Shown one piece after another: positions 1 through 5,851 of a stretch of DNA of 6,641 nucleotides (the first letter of the stretch is position 1; every line of letters starts with the position of its first letter). Source of the DNA: CAZVRZ01 sp964629965 (GTDB lineage Bacteria > Chloroflexota > Anaerolineae > Anaerolineales > UBA4823). The notes beneath the pieces are model-generated. The model saw only the letters and a program-made list of their open reading frames with translations. It made no database searches and had not been told where the DNA came from. The translations under genes were made by a program, and so were the position numbers. The DNA lies in assembly GCA_964629965.1 (NCBI GenBank), contig CAZVRZ010000230.1, positions 1 through 6,641 on the forward strand. The letters run 5' to 3'.

Positions 1-52
1 GGTGGCGGGTCGCGTGGCGAGCCGCGGTGGGTTCGACTCCCATCCACTCCCG
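1..52 (+). tRNA. selC: 3' part of a long-variable-arm tRNA, probably tRNA-Sec (5' part outside window)
   Basis: Only the variable arm, T arm and 3' acceptor strand are inside the window. A variable-arm hairpin spans 5-25, with 9-nt arms (one G-G mismatch) and a 3-nt loop. The T stem is 27-31/39-43 (GTGGG with CCCAT, closing G-U pair) around the 7-nt loop TTCGACT. Eight bases, CCACTCCC (44-51), follow before G52, then CC and T, so CCA is not fully encoded. In Ser, Leu or Tyr tRNAs seven acceptor bases precede the discriminator, which here would leave an unusual C73. Counting eight gives G73, as in bacterial tRNA-Sec, whose T loop is also typically TTCGACT. The identity is inferred from this geometry, since the anticodon (expected TCA) and the 5' strand (expected GGGAGTGG) lie upstream. 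tRNA-Ser is the main alternative. The protease gene starts 27 nt after the discriminator. Confidence 0.7.
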
Positions 53-65
53 CCTTTACTTAAAT

Positions 66-80
66 TAAGAGGCGCTCTTA
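66..80 (+). promoter_or_regulatory. Shine-Dalgarno site inside a short hairpin at the M50 protease start
   Basis: AAGAGG at 67-72 lies 7 nt before the ATG at 80 and decides that start. The same bases form a perfect inverted repeat: TAAGAG (66-71), loop GCG, CTCTTA (75-80). If folded, it would cover the ribosome site and the A of the start codon. The pairing is seen directly; any regulatory role is inferred, and a 6-bp stem with a 3-nt loop is marginal. Confidence 0.4.
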
Positions 81-1291
81 TGGAAATGCAGGACAACAAC
101 TTCTTGACGCCCCTGGCGGCGCGCATCATGCAGATCGATGACATCACCTGGGGCGATCCAGAAAAAACGTACATCGTCCGCTACGGCGGCAGGATCTACA
201 ACGAAGACACGGCCGCGGCCTACGACCAACTGGCGGAAAGCCTGCGGCCTTACGAGATCACACCTATTTTTCGTAAAGACAAGGATCGGCACCTGGTCGT
301 GCTGATAAAAGGATTGATGCGGCCTACGCCCTCCAAGATTTGGGTGAACGTGGTCATGTTTATGCTGACGGTGGTTACCGTGCTGCTGGCAGGAGCGCTC
401 TATGCTTACGATGGGCCCATCACCTCCGACCAGCTAGTGGTGGCCAAACACCTGGTCAGCAACCTGGGCGACGGCATTCCCTTTGCGCTCAGCCTGATGG
501 CGATCCTGACGGCGCACGAGTTCGGGCATTACCTGGCCGGCCGCTTCCACAAAACACACGTGACCCTGCCCTATTTCATCCCGCTGCCATTCAGCCCGCT
601 GGGTACGATGGGGGCCTTCATCCAGATCAAAGAACTGCCTAAGAACAAGCGCATCATGCTAGACATCGGCATTGCCGGTCCCCTGGCGGGGCTGATGGTG
701 GCTATCCCGGTCCTGCTGCTTGGGCTGTGGCTCTCGCCGGTCGATCAACTGCCGGTTGCACTGGGCCCCACCGAGGCACTCAGCCTGGAAGGCAATTCGC
801 TGCTGTACCTGGGAATGAAGCTGCTGGTGAAAGGCGAACTGCTGCCGGCGCCGCACAGTTACGGCGGCCTCTCACCCATTCTGTATTGGGTGCGCTACTT
901 CTTTACGGGTACGCCGCTGCCCTGGGGCGGGCAGGATGTGCTCATGCACCCGGTGGCCTGGGCAGGCTGGGCTGGACTGCTGGTGACCGCCCTCAACCTG
1001 ATCCCCGCCGGACAACTGGACGGCGGGCACATCCTGTATGTCTTGTTGGGCGAGCGCGCCAAAAAGTTCGTTCCGTTCATTATCGGCGCGCTGGCGCTGA
1101 TGGGCTTCGCCTGGAACGGGTGGTGGCTGTGGGTGCTCCTGATCTTGTGGGTCGGCAGAGTGTACATGGAACCGCTGGATCAGATCACGCAGCTCGACTC
1201 GAAACGAAAGGCATTGGCGGTGCTGGCAATCATCCTGTTCGTGCTGGTATTCACTCCGGTGCCATTGATCAATGTAATGGCAGGCGGGTAG
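80..1291 (+). CDS. Site-2 protease family (M50) membrane zinc metalloprotease
   Basis: A predicted intramembrane zinc protease of 403 residues. Residues 1-85 form a soluble, mixed-charge N-terminal domain. About six hydrophobic segments follow, near 88-110, 133-153, 194-219, 291-312, 331-357 and 376-399. The catalytic HExxH motif is HEFGH at 146-150, inside the second segment. The third zinc ligand is expected at D314 in LIPAGQLDGGH (307-317), the family's NxxPxxxLDGG motif with N306. A GPLAG motif lies at 200-204. In known family members this arrangement cleaves transmembrane or near-membrane substrates, often in regulated intramembrane proteolysis; the substrate here is unknown. No PDZ domain is apparent. 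The arrangement resembles the EGY-like/prokaryotic LDGG subgroup more than RseP. The reading frame stays open upstream through the tRNA, but only the ATG at 80 has a good Shine-Dalgarno site. The DHH gene follows after 2 nt. Confidence 0.9.
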   Translation: MEMQDNNFLTPLAARIMQIDDITWGDPEKTYIVRYGGRIYNEDTAAAYDQLAESLRPYEITPIFRKDKDRHLVVLIKGLMRPTPSKIWVNVVMFMLTVVTVLLAGALYAYDGPITSDQLVVAKHLVSNLGDGIPFALSLMAILTAHEFGHYLAGRFHKTHVTLPYFIPLPFSPLGTMGAFIQIKELPKNKRIMLDIGIAGPLAGLMVAIPVLLLGLWLSPVDQLPVALGPTEALSLEGNSLLYLGMKLLVKGELLPAPHSYGGLSPILYWVRYFFTGTPLPWGGQDVLMHPVAWAGWAGLLVTALNLIPAGQLDGGHILYVLLGERAKKFVPFIIGALALMGFAWNGWWLWVLLILWVGRVYMEPLDQITQLDSKRKALAVLAIILFVLVFTPVPLINVMAGG

Positions 1292-1293
1292 CC

Positions 1294-2151
1294 TTGTCCA
1301 CCCTGTGCCTGCACCACAACGATGCAGATGGGCGCGCCTGCGGGGCTATCGTGCGGCGAGCACTGGGCCCAAAAGCGCATCTATACGAAATCGACTACGG
1401 CGAACGGGTGCCCTGGGAAAATATCCAGGCCGCCAGCCAGGTGATCGTGGCCGATTTTTCGCTGCCGGCGGCGGATATGCAGCGCATCGCTGCCCTCACC
1501 CAGTTGGTATGGATCGATCACCATATTTCTGCCATCAAAGAAATGGAAATGATCGAGCAGGATTGGCCTGGGCTGCGAGACATCAACGAGGCAGCCTGCG
1601 TGCTGACCTGGCGTTACTTCTATGCCGACCGCCCAGAGCCGCGCGCCATCGTATTGATCGGCGACCGGGATGTCTGGCGCATGGCAGAGGCGGACACACG
1701 GAACTTTAACGAAGGCTTGTTCAACGAAAACAACCAGGCTGGCAACGATGACCTGTGGCAGCCGCTGCTCGATGACGACCAGGCGGCAGTGCGGCGCCTG
1801 ACGGAACGCGGCGGCATCTTATTGGCGGCGCGCTTGCGCAGCATGAGACGCTTTGTGCGGCGCAACGGCATTGAGGTCAAGTTCGAGGGGCACCCCACCC
1901 TGGCGGTCAACCGGGTGGGAGACGGCGACCTGGGCGAGTATATCCGCGACCTGGGCTTCGAGATCGCTTATTGCTATATCGACGGCCCGTTGGATGGGAA
2001 GATCAGGACGTTCGTGACGCTCTTCTCCCGCCAGGCGGATGTCTCGGTCATCGCCCGGCGATACGGCGGCGGAGGGCATCACAATGCGGCCGGGTTTTCC
2101 TTCGAGCGCGGCGCAAGCCCGTTTCCACCGGGCGCAGAAGTCGAATTCTAG
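1294..2151 (+). CDS. DHH/DHHA1 family phosphoesterase
   Basis: A predicted metal-dependent phosphoesterase of 285 residues with the complete DHH superfamily layout. Motif I is HHNDADG (7-13), with metal-binding D10 and D12. Motif II is VADFS around D54. Motif III is the signature DHH at 75-77 (WIDHH). The C-terminal DHHA1 substrate-binding motif is GGGGHHNAAGF (258-268). Relatives hydrolyse short oligonucleotides, 3'-phosphoadenosine phosphate or cyclic dinucleotides (the NrnA/NrnB and GdpP groups). The protein is soluble and has no PAS, GGDEF or membrane part, so an NrnA/NrnB-like nano-RNase is more likely than a GdpP-type enzyme. The substrate cannot be fixed from motifs. No ATG or GTG lies near the conserved start. 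The TTG at 1294 begins six codons before motif I, has G-rich AGGCGGG just upstream, and lies 2 nt after the protease stop, so translational coupling is likely. Its stop overlaps that of the convergent LysM gene. Confidence 0.88.
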   Translation: MSTLCLHHNDADGRACGAIVRRALGPKAHLYEIDYGERVPWENIQAASQVIVADFSLPAADMQRIAALTQLVWIDHHISAIKEMEMIEQDWPGLRDINEAACVLTWRYFYADRPEPRAIVLIGDRDVWRMAEADTRNFNEGLFNENNQAGNDDLWQPLLDDDQAAVRRLTERGGILLAARLRSMRRFVRRNGIEVKFEGHPTLAVNRVGDGDLGEYIRDLGFEIAYCYIDGPLDGKIRTFVTLFSRQADVSVIARRYGGGGHHNAAGFSFERGASPFPPGAEVEF

Positions 2152-3230
2152 GGACGGGCCTCGGCCAGAACGGTCACATGGTCGATGGGCGGCCCCAGGC
2201 TGTAGACGGTGACATCGAAAGTCAGCGCGGCACAGCCGGGTAGACCGGTGTCGCGCGGCGGGCAAGGCTGGGGAGACTCCCACTTGCGCAGGCCCACCGC
2301 CTGGCCGCGGCTGTCGTAAGCGACCAATGCCAACCACAACCAGCGGGCTGTGTTCTCACCATCCACTTGAACGGTGCCCTGCAAACGCGCCTGGCGATCA
2401 TTGGCTAGCAGCTGCATGCCGGTAAGCTGGATGGCGGTGGAAAGATAGCGTGCATCGCCCGGCACCAAGCTCAAAGCGGTGACCAGCCCGGCGCCAGTGG
2501 TGTAGGTGGAAGGCAGGGGAGCAGCGAAATAGGCCAGCAGCGGCATCTGCGCTCCAGGCTGGAGCACGTTCAGAGCCGATACGGCCAACTCGCTGCGAGC
2601 GAGCTGGGCCTCGCCACCCACGAATTCGCCGCCCACGAATTCGCCGCCCACGAATTCGCCGCCCACGAATTCTTCGCCCACGAATTCTTCGCCGGCAGGC
2701 GCCAGCTCAATCCAGGCCGACAGGTTCTCTACTGCCCACGGCTGGTCATTATAAACCAGGGCCAGGCACCACAGGCCGCCATCCCCGGCCGGGTAACACA
2801 CCGGCTGCGCCAGCGACACCGGAGCGGGGGTGGCAGTGGGAATGGACTGCATCAGGTCGCCCGATAGGGGTATCACCACCTTTTCACCCACCGTGAGCAG
2901 GTTGGGACTGATGCCCGGGTTGGCTGCCATGAGCTTTTCCAGGGAGATGCCGTACGTGGCGGCCACCGCCAACAGCGTGTCGCCCTTTTCAATCACATGA
3001 ACGAAAGGCGTGGGCGAAGGCGCGCCCGTGCGTTGGGCAGTTGGCAGGGGGGGGCGCGCCGTGGGGGCCGGCCCGGGCGTGGGCGTGTGGTAAGCCAACA
3101 AAACCCCTGCCAGGGTAGCAGTCGGCGAGGCAAGACTCTCGCTCCCGCCAGGAACGGTTGTCCCAGCGCAGGCTGCCAGAAGCGCTGCCGCCAAAATAAC
3201 AATGAGCATATATTTACGATGGACAAACAT
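2148..3230 (-). CDS. LysM-domain lipoprotein with internal EFVG repeats
   Basis: An exported lipoprotein of 360 residues from the ATG at 3230. A basic N-region (HRK), a hydrophobic stretch and the lipobox LLAAC place the lipidated cysteine at C21. A Pro/Thr/Ser-rich linker (about 45-75) precedes one LysM domain (about 78-122, from HVIEKGDTL to KVVIPL), a fold that binds peptidoglycan or chitin-type glycans. Residues 181-206 hold five EFVG pentapeptide repeats. The last 80 residues contain a stretch (LQGTVQVDG to WLALVAYDSRG) reminiscent of FxLYD-like beta domains, with paired cysteines nearby. This last resemblance is by eye and weak. The frame also allows a GTG at 3245, but that codon overlaps the TATAAT box and has no Shine-Dalgarno site, so the ATG at 3230 is preferred. 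The gene is divergent from the TPR gene and convergent with the DHH gene. A cell-wall-associated role is inferred. Confidence 0.82.
   Translation of the reverse strand: MFVHRKYMLIVILAAALLAACAGTTVPGGSESLASPTATLAGVLLAYHTPTPGPAPTARPPLPTAQRTGAPSPTPFVHVIEKGDTLLAVAATYGISLEKLMAANPGISPNLLTVGEKVVIPLSGDLMQSIPTATPAPVSLAQPVCYPAGDGGLWCLALVYNDQPWAVENLSAWIELAPAGEEFVGEEFVGGEFVGGEFVGGEFVGGEAQLARSELAVSALNVLQPGAQMPLLAYFAAPLPSTYTTGAGLVTALSLVPGDARYLSTAIQLTGMQLLANDRQARLQGTVQVDGENTARWLWLALVAYDSRGQAVGLRKWESPQPCPPRDTGLPGCAALTFDVTVYSLGPPIDHVTVLAEARP
2613..2687 (-). repeat. Five 15-bp tandem repeats within the LysM lipoprotein gene
   Basis: Five consecutive 15-bp units (plus-strand form GCCGCCCACGAATTC) run without gaps, and each carries an EcoRI site (GAATTC at 2622, 2637, 2652, 2667 and 2682). 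Units 2-4 are identical, unit 1 has ACC for GCC, and unit 5 begins TTC. A partial sixth unit (TTCGCC) follows at 2688-2693. On the coding strand each unit encodes Glu-Phe-Val-Gly plus Gly or Glu. Because 15 is a multiple of three, gain or loss of units would keep the frame. Confidence 0.95.
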
Positions 3231-3236
3231 ATCGTA

Positions 3237-3242
3237 ATTATA
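3237..3242 (-). promoter_or_regulatory. -10 element for the LysM lipoprotein gene
   Basis: On the minus strand this reads TATAAT, a perfect sigma-70 -10 hexamer. Its last base is followed by six bases and then the ATG at 3230, so the expected transcription start falls on or next to the start codon. No good -35 hexamer exists at 16-18 nt (the sequence there reads like CAGCCT). The box is seen directly; promoter activity and a leaderless mRNA are inferred. Confidence 0.5.
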
Positions 3243-3245
3243 CAC

Positions 3246-3274
3246 TTGCCGACATTGGCAGGCTGTGCTAGACT
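3246..3274 (+). promoter_or_regulatory. Promoter for the TPR membrane protein gene
   Basis: TTGCCG (3246-3251), a 17-nt spacer and TAGACT (3269-3274) form a plausible sigma-70-type promoter. An extended -10 TG lies at 3266-3267. Transcription would start near 3281, only about 8 nt before the ATG at 3289. No Shine-Dalgarno sequence fits in between. The -35 lies just beside the -10 box of the divergent LysM gene. Confidence 0.5.
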
Positions 3275-3288
3275 ATTAACCAAAGATT

Positions 3289-5292
3289 ATGGCTGACGAT
3301 AAGATATTCCAGGAAGCAATCCAGGCGATCCACGATGGGCAACGCACGAAAGCGCGCGATCTGCTCAGCGGCCTGCTGCAAACCGACCAGAACAACCCCA
3401 CCTACTGGTTGTGGCTCAGCACGGTGGTTGAATCGCAATCAGAACGCATCTACTGCCTGGAATCGGTGCTGCGCCTGGAACCCGACAATGCGAATGCAAA
3501 ACGCGGCCTGGCGTTGTTTGGAGCGCGCCCGCCCGAAGCCGCAGTCGTACCGGTGCCGCCTGTTAAGCGCAACTGGGCTGCACCCCCGCCGGAAGAAGCA
3601 CCCAAGACTTTCCTGGGGCGTTTGTGGATCAACCCGGTTACCCGCACCCTGCTGCTGCTCGTTTCGGGGGCTTTGATGATTGGCCTGATCTACCTGGGTG
3701 CAACCGGGCTGCGCCGGGCTGCCTCCCAGGTGGTTTTTATGCGCGTCTCGATCACGCCGCGCCCGACGACTGCCATCACCGACACTCCCCAACCCACTTC
3801 GTTCTACCGTACGCCCACCGCAACTTACATCGGCGAGCGGCCGCTCTGGATGCAGTTGGAAGCCACTTATACGCCCACACCACGCTATGTGAATACGCCT
3901 CACCCGGTGGTCGAAGCCTATCAGATCGGGCTGCGCGCCCACGATCGCGGCGACCTGGATCAGATGCTCGCTTACATGCAGCAAGCCGTCAAGGCCGACC
4001 CGAATTCGGTCGATCTGCAATTTTACGTGGGCGAGGCATACCGGCTGAAAGGCGATTTGGCAAACGCCCAAAAAGCCTACGAAGCAGCTATTATGATAGA
4101 CCCCGACTTTGGCCCAGCCTACCTGGGACGTGCCCAAGCCATCTTAGGACAGAATCCGGATGCAGATGTGAGCAAGGACCTGGATACAGCCATTGAGATG
4201 GATCCAGATTTGCTCTCGGCGTATATCGACCGGGCAACCTACCACCTCTACAACCAGGATCCGCAGGCTGCGCTGGTGGATCTGCAGAGCGTGCAAGAAA
4301 TGGCGCCCTTCGAACCTTCACTATATATGCTGCGCGCCCAGGCTTACATGGAATTGGGCGATGCTAAACGCTCACTCGACAACGCCCAAATGGCTAACCA
4401 ATTGGACCTGACCATGCTGCCCACGTACCGCACCCTGGCCCAGGCTTACCTGCTGAATAATAATCCCAAAAAGGCGCTGGAAGCCATTGAGATTTACCTG
4501 GCGTACGAAGAGCCAGACAGTGTCTTGATGCTGGTGCAAGGCGAGGCCTATTTGAAAATTGGGGATAAAGCCCAGGCCCTGGATGCGCTGGAAAGCGCCA
4601 TTGAGTTGGAAGGCCGTTCCTTCCAGGCTTACTTTTATCGCGGGCAAATCTACCTATCGATCGAAGAGTATCAAAAAGCAGTCAATGACTTTGCAGAGGC
4701 GCTGCGCTTCAAACCCGAGCTGTTCGAATTGAACCTGGATATGGGCCGGGCATTGTTCGGCGCCGAGCGTTATATGGATGCTTTCCGGCAGCTGCAGGCC
4801 ACCGAGAACCTGGCAGCAAGCAATGCCCAATTGGCGGCTGTGTATTACTACCGGGCCCAGGTACTGGAAGCCGCCGGCAACCCCACGGCTGCCGAGGGTG
4901 ATTACCGGCGGCTGTTGGAACTGCCGGCGGAGGCCATGACGGAAGCCTGGATCCAATTCGCGCAGGAGCGGCTGCTGGTGCTCAACCCACCCACGCCAAC
5001 CATCACCCTGACGCTCACGCGCACCAATACCCCCACTGCCACCCCCACACGGACCTCCACCCCCACGCGGACGGCAACGCCCACTAGAACCAACACGCCA
5101 ACCGTCACACCGTCGATGACGCGCACCCCAACGAACACGCCGTCTCCGTCCATTACCCCCACGCCATCGCCGTCCATGACATTCACGCCCAGTTTCACGC
5201 CCAGCCCCACCACTCAGCCCACGGCAACCCGCCCACCGACGCGCACCCCGGTTCTCAGCCGCACGCCCGCGGCCACTCCCACGCCGAAGTAA
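3289..5292 (+). CDS. Single-pass membrane TPR protein with Thr/Pro-rich C-terminal tail
   Basis: A protein of 667 residues. Residues 1-75 form TPR-like helical pairs (FQEAIQAIHDGQ and the following helices), followed by a Pro-rich linker. One transmembrane segment lies at about 119-141, flanked by Arg. A Thr/Pro linker (about 155-205) leads to a long array of about nine to ten TPR motifs (about 207-563), with typical pieces such as AYRLKGDLANAQKAYEAAI, GDKAQALDALESAIEL and EEYQKAVNDFAEALRFKP. The final 100 residues (567-667) are Thr, Pro and Ser with regularly spaced Arg and no Asp or Glu. TPR arrays are protein-binding scaffolds. The likely topology, inferred, is a cytoplasmic N-terminus with the main array and tail outside. 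No enzyme domain, LPXTG motif or C-terminal anchor is seen. Similar Thr/Pro tails are common in Chloroflexota surface proteins and may act as wall-spanning or glycosylated spacers. The partner is unknown. Confidence 0.85.
   Translation: MADDKIFQEAIQAIHDGQRTKARDLLSGLLQTDQNNPTYWLWLSTVVESQSERIYCLESVLRLEPDNANAKRGLALFGARPPEAAVVPVPPVKRNWAAPPPEEAPKTFLGRLWINPVTRTLLLLVSGALMIGLIYLGATGLRRAASQVVFMRVSITPRPTTAITDTPQPTSFYRTPTATYIGERPLWMQLEATYTPTPRYVNTPHPVVEAYQIGLRAHDRGDLDQMLAYMQQAVKADPNSVDLQFYVGEAYRLKGDLANAQKAYEAAIMIDPDFGPAYLGRAQAILGQNPDADVSKDLDTAIEMDPDLLSAYIDRATYHLYNQDPQAALVDLQSVQEMAPFEPSLYMLRAQAYMELGDAKRSLDNAQMANQLDLTMLPTYRTLAQAYLLNNNPKKALEAIEIYLAYEEPDSVLMLVQGEAYLKIGDKAQALDALESAIELEGRSFQAYFYRGQIYLSIEEYQKAVNDFAEALRFKPELFELNLDMGRALFGAERYMDAFRQLQATENLAASNAQLAAVYYYRAQVLEAAGNPTAAEGDYRRLLELPAEAMTEAWIQFAQERLLVLNPPTPTITLTLTRTNTPTATPTRTSTPTRTATPTRTNTPTVTPSMTRTPTNTPSPSITPTPSPSMTFTPSFTPSPTTQPTATRPPTRTPVLSRTPAATPTPK
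4988..5289 (+). repeat. Low-complexity Thr/Pro-coding tail of the TPR gene
   Basis: About 300 bp of degenerate ACN/CCN codons, with runs such as CCCACGCGGACG, encode TPT, TRT and TPS units. There is no strict period, so this is compositional bias rather than a clean tandem repeat. The opposite strand stays open because of the bias (a Val/Gly-rich shadow), which should not be taken as a gene. Confidence 0.75.
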
Positions 5293-5293
5293 C

Positions 5294-5320
5294 CAGGTTC
5301 TGAATTCAGGTACGGCAGGT
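5294..5320 (+). repeat. Three CAGGT direct repeats with a CTGAATTCAG palindrome after the TPR gene
   Basis: CAGGT occurs at 5294, 5307 and 5316, and the perfect 10-bp palindrome CTGAATTCAG lies at 5300-5309. No T-run follows, so this is not a convincing terminator for the TPR gene. It lies 37 nt upstream of the fmdB-family promoter and could be a protein-binding site or chance. Confidence 0.25.
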
Positions 5321-5356
5321 GCGCGTAAGAGTTTCGTTAGAAATCCGCAGGCTCTC

Positions 5357-5385
5357 TTGCCAGGGAGATTGCGGCGCGCTATAAT
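5357..5385 (+). promoter_or_regulatory. Sigma-70-type promoter of the FmdB-family gene
   Basis: TTGCCA (5357-5362), a 17-nt spacer and TATAAT (5380-5385) differ from the consensus pair by one base. The predicted start is near 5392, giving a leader of about 44 nt. This is the strongest promoter in the window by sequence. Confidence 0.75.
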
Positions 5386-5391
5386 GTAGGT

Positions 5392-5407
5392 AGTCTTGAA
5401 AAAGACT
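5392..5407 (+). promoter_or_regulatory. GNRA-capped hairpin at the 5' end of the FmdB-family mRNA
   Basis: AGTCTT, tetraloop GAAA, AAGACT is a perfect 6-bp stem beginning at the predicted transcription start (7 nt past the -10 box). GAAA is a stable GNRA tetraloop. A hairpin at the extreme 5' end can protect an mRNA from 5'-dependent decay. A T-rich stretch follows, but its first Ts are interrupted, so an attenuator is less likely. The structure is seen directly; the role is inferred. Confidence 0.5.
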
Positions 5408-5435
5408 GGTTTTGCTTGTATTTTATGAGGAATGT

Positions 5436-5774
5436 ATGCCTATTTATACCTATCGGTGTGAGAACTGCGGCGTTCAATTTGAGCGCCAACAAAAATTTTC
5501 AGATCAACCCTTAAGCCGCTGCCCGGAATGTAACAAGAAGACGCTTCGCAAAGTATACACCCCGGTAGGGATCGTATTCAAGGGCTCGGGGTTCTATTCG
5601 ACTGATCACAAATCGCCCTCCGGCCAGGGACGCACCAGCGGGAATAAAAGCTCCGAAGGCGAGAAGAAAAGCGAGTCGGGCAGCGAGTCTAGCAGTGAGT
5701 CTGGCAGCACTTCGAGCACAGAGAAAACCGGCGCAAAAACAGAGAAACCTGGCGCAGCAGAGAGCAAAAGCTGA
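5436..5774 (+). CDS. FmdB family zinc-ribbon protein
   Basis: A small protein of 112 residues. It begins with the family signature MPIYTYRCENCG and has two CxxC pairs, C8/C11 and C29/C32, that form a four-cysteine zinc ribbon. A conserved FKGSGFYSTD stretch follows at 48-57. FmdB was named as a putative regulator beside formamidase genes, but most members are of unknown function and are often called regulatory proteins only by family. The tail (58-112) is Ser, Gly, Glu and Lys rich, and probably disordered. It includes four imperfect 12-bp units (5670-5717) encoding Ser-Glu-Ser-Gly/Ser. The start is the ATG at 5436, preceded by GAGGA at 5427-5431. An upstream TTG at 5412 in the same frame would add eight residues before the family's conserved N-terminus and is rejected. 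The gene has its own promoter and terminator, so it is monocistronic. Confidence 0.9.
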   Translation: MPIYTYRCENCGVQFERQQKFSDQPLSRCPECNKKTLRKVYTPVGIVFKGSGFYSTDHKSPSGQGRTSGNKSSEGEKKSESGSESSSESGSTSSTEKTGAKTEKPGAAESKS

Positions 5775-5794
5775 GCCTGTTCCTAATATAAAGT

Positions 5795-5837
5795 AAGCGC
5801 CTCCCACGCGTTCATGTATGGGAGGCGCTTTTGTGTT
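5795..5837 (+). terminator. Rho-independent terminator of the FmdB-family gene
   Basis: A perfect 12-bp stem, AAGCGCCTCCCA (5795-5806) paired with TGGGAGGCGCTT (5819-5830), has a 12-nt loop and is followed by TTTTGTGTT. It lies 20 nt after the stop. On the other strand the stem is followed by ACTTTATATT, so it may also weakly end transcripts from the minus-strand gene remnant at 5852. Confidence 0.9.
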
Positions 5838-5851
5838 AAAGATCACGCTGC

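Noticed and set aside
1..54. tmRNA 3' end as an alternative to tRNA-Sec
   Set aside because: tmRNA has a 7-bp acceptor stem and ends in ACCA. Here eight bases precede G73, and a variable-arm hairpin lies directly before the T arm.
2..79. Upstream extension of the M50 protease frame by 26 codons
   Set aside because: It would run through the tRNA T arm and acceptor. The ATG at 80 has the Shine-Dalgarno site.
727..1293. Upstream extension of the DHH frame to an ATG at 727
   Set aside because: This part reads as Arg/Gly/Ala-rich shadow of the M50 gene, and the conserved DHH fold begins just after 1294.
2613..2693. Possible CRISPR-like repeat array
   Set aside because: The 15-bp units are contiguous without spacers and keep a reading frame, so this is a coding minisatellite.
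3439..4137. 232-codon minus-strand frame inside the TPR gene
   Set aside because: It is a shadow of a well-supported TPR protein, with no domain and no ribosome site.
4902..5213. Val/Gly-rich minus-strand frame opposite the Thr/Pro tail
   Set aside because: It is the complement of ACN/CCN codons; composition alone keeps it open.
5300..5309. CTGAATTCAG palindrome as terminator of the TPR gene
   Set aside because: The stem has no loop in the usual form and no T-run follows.
5511..5846. 111-codon minus-strand frame opposite the FmdB gene
   Set aside because: It passes through the terminator stem and opposite a clear zinc-ribbon gene. Its Ala/Arg/Leu-rich product mirrors the Ser/Glu tail.
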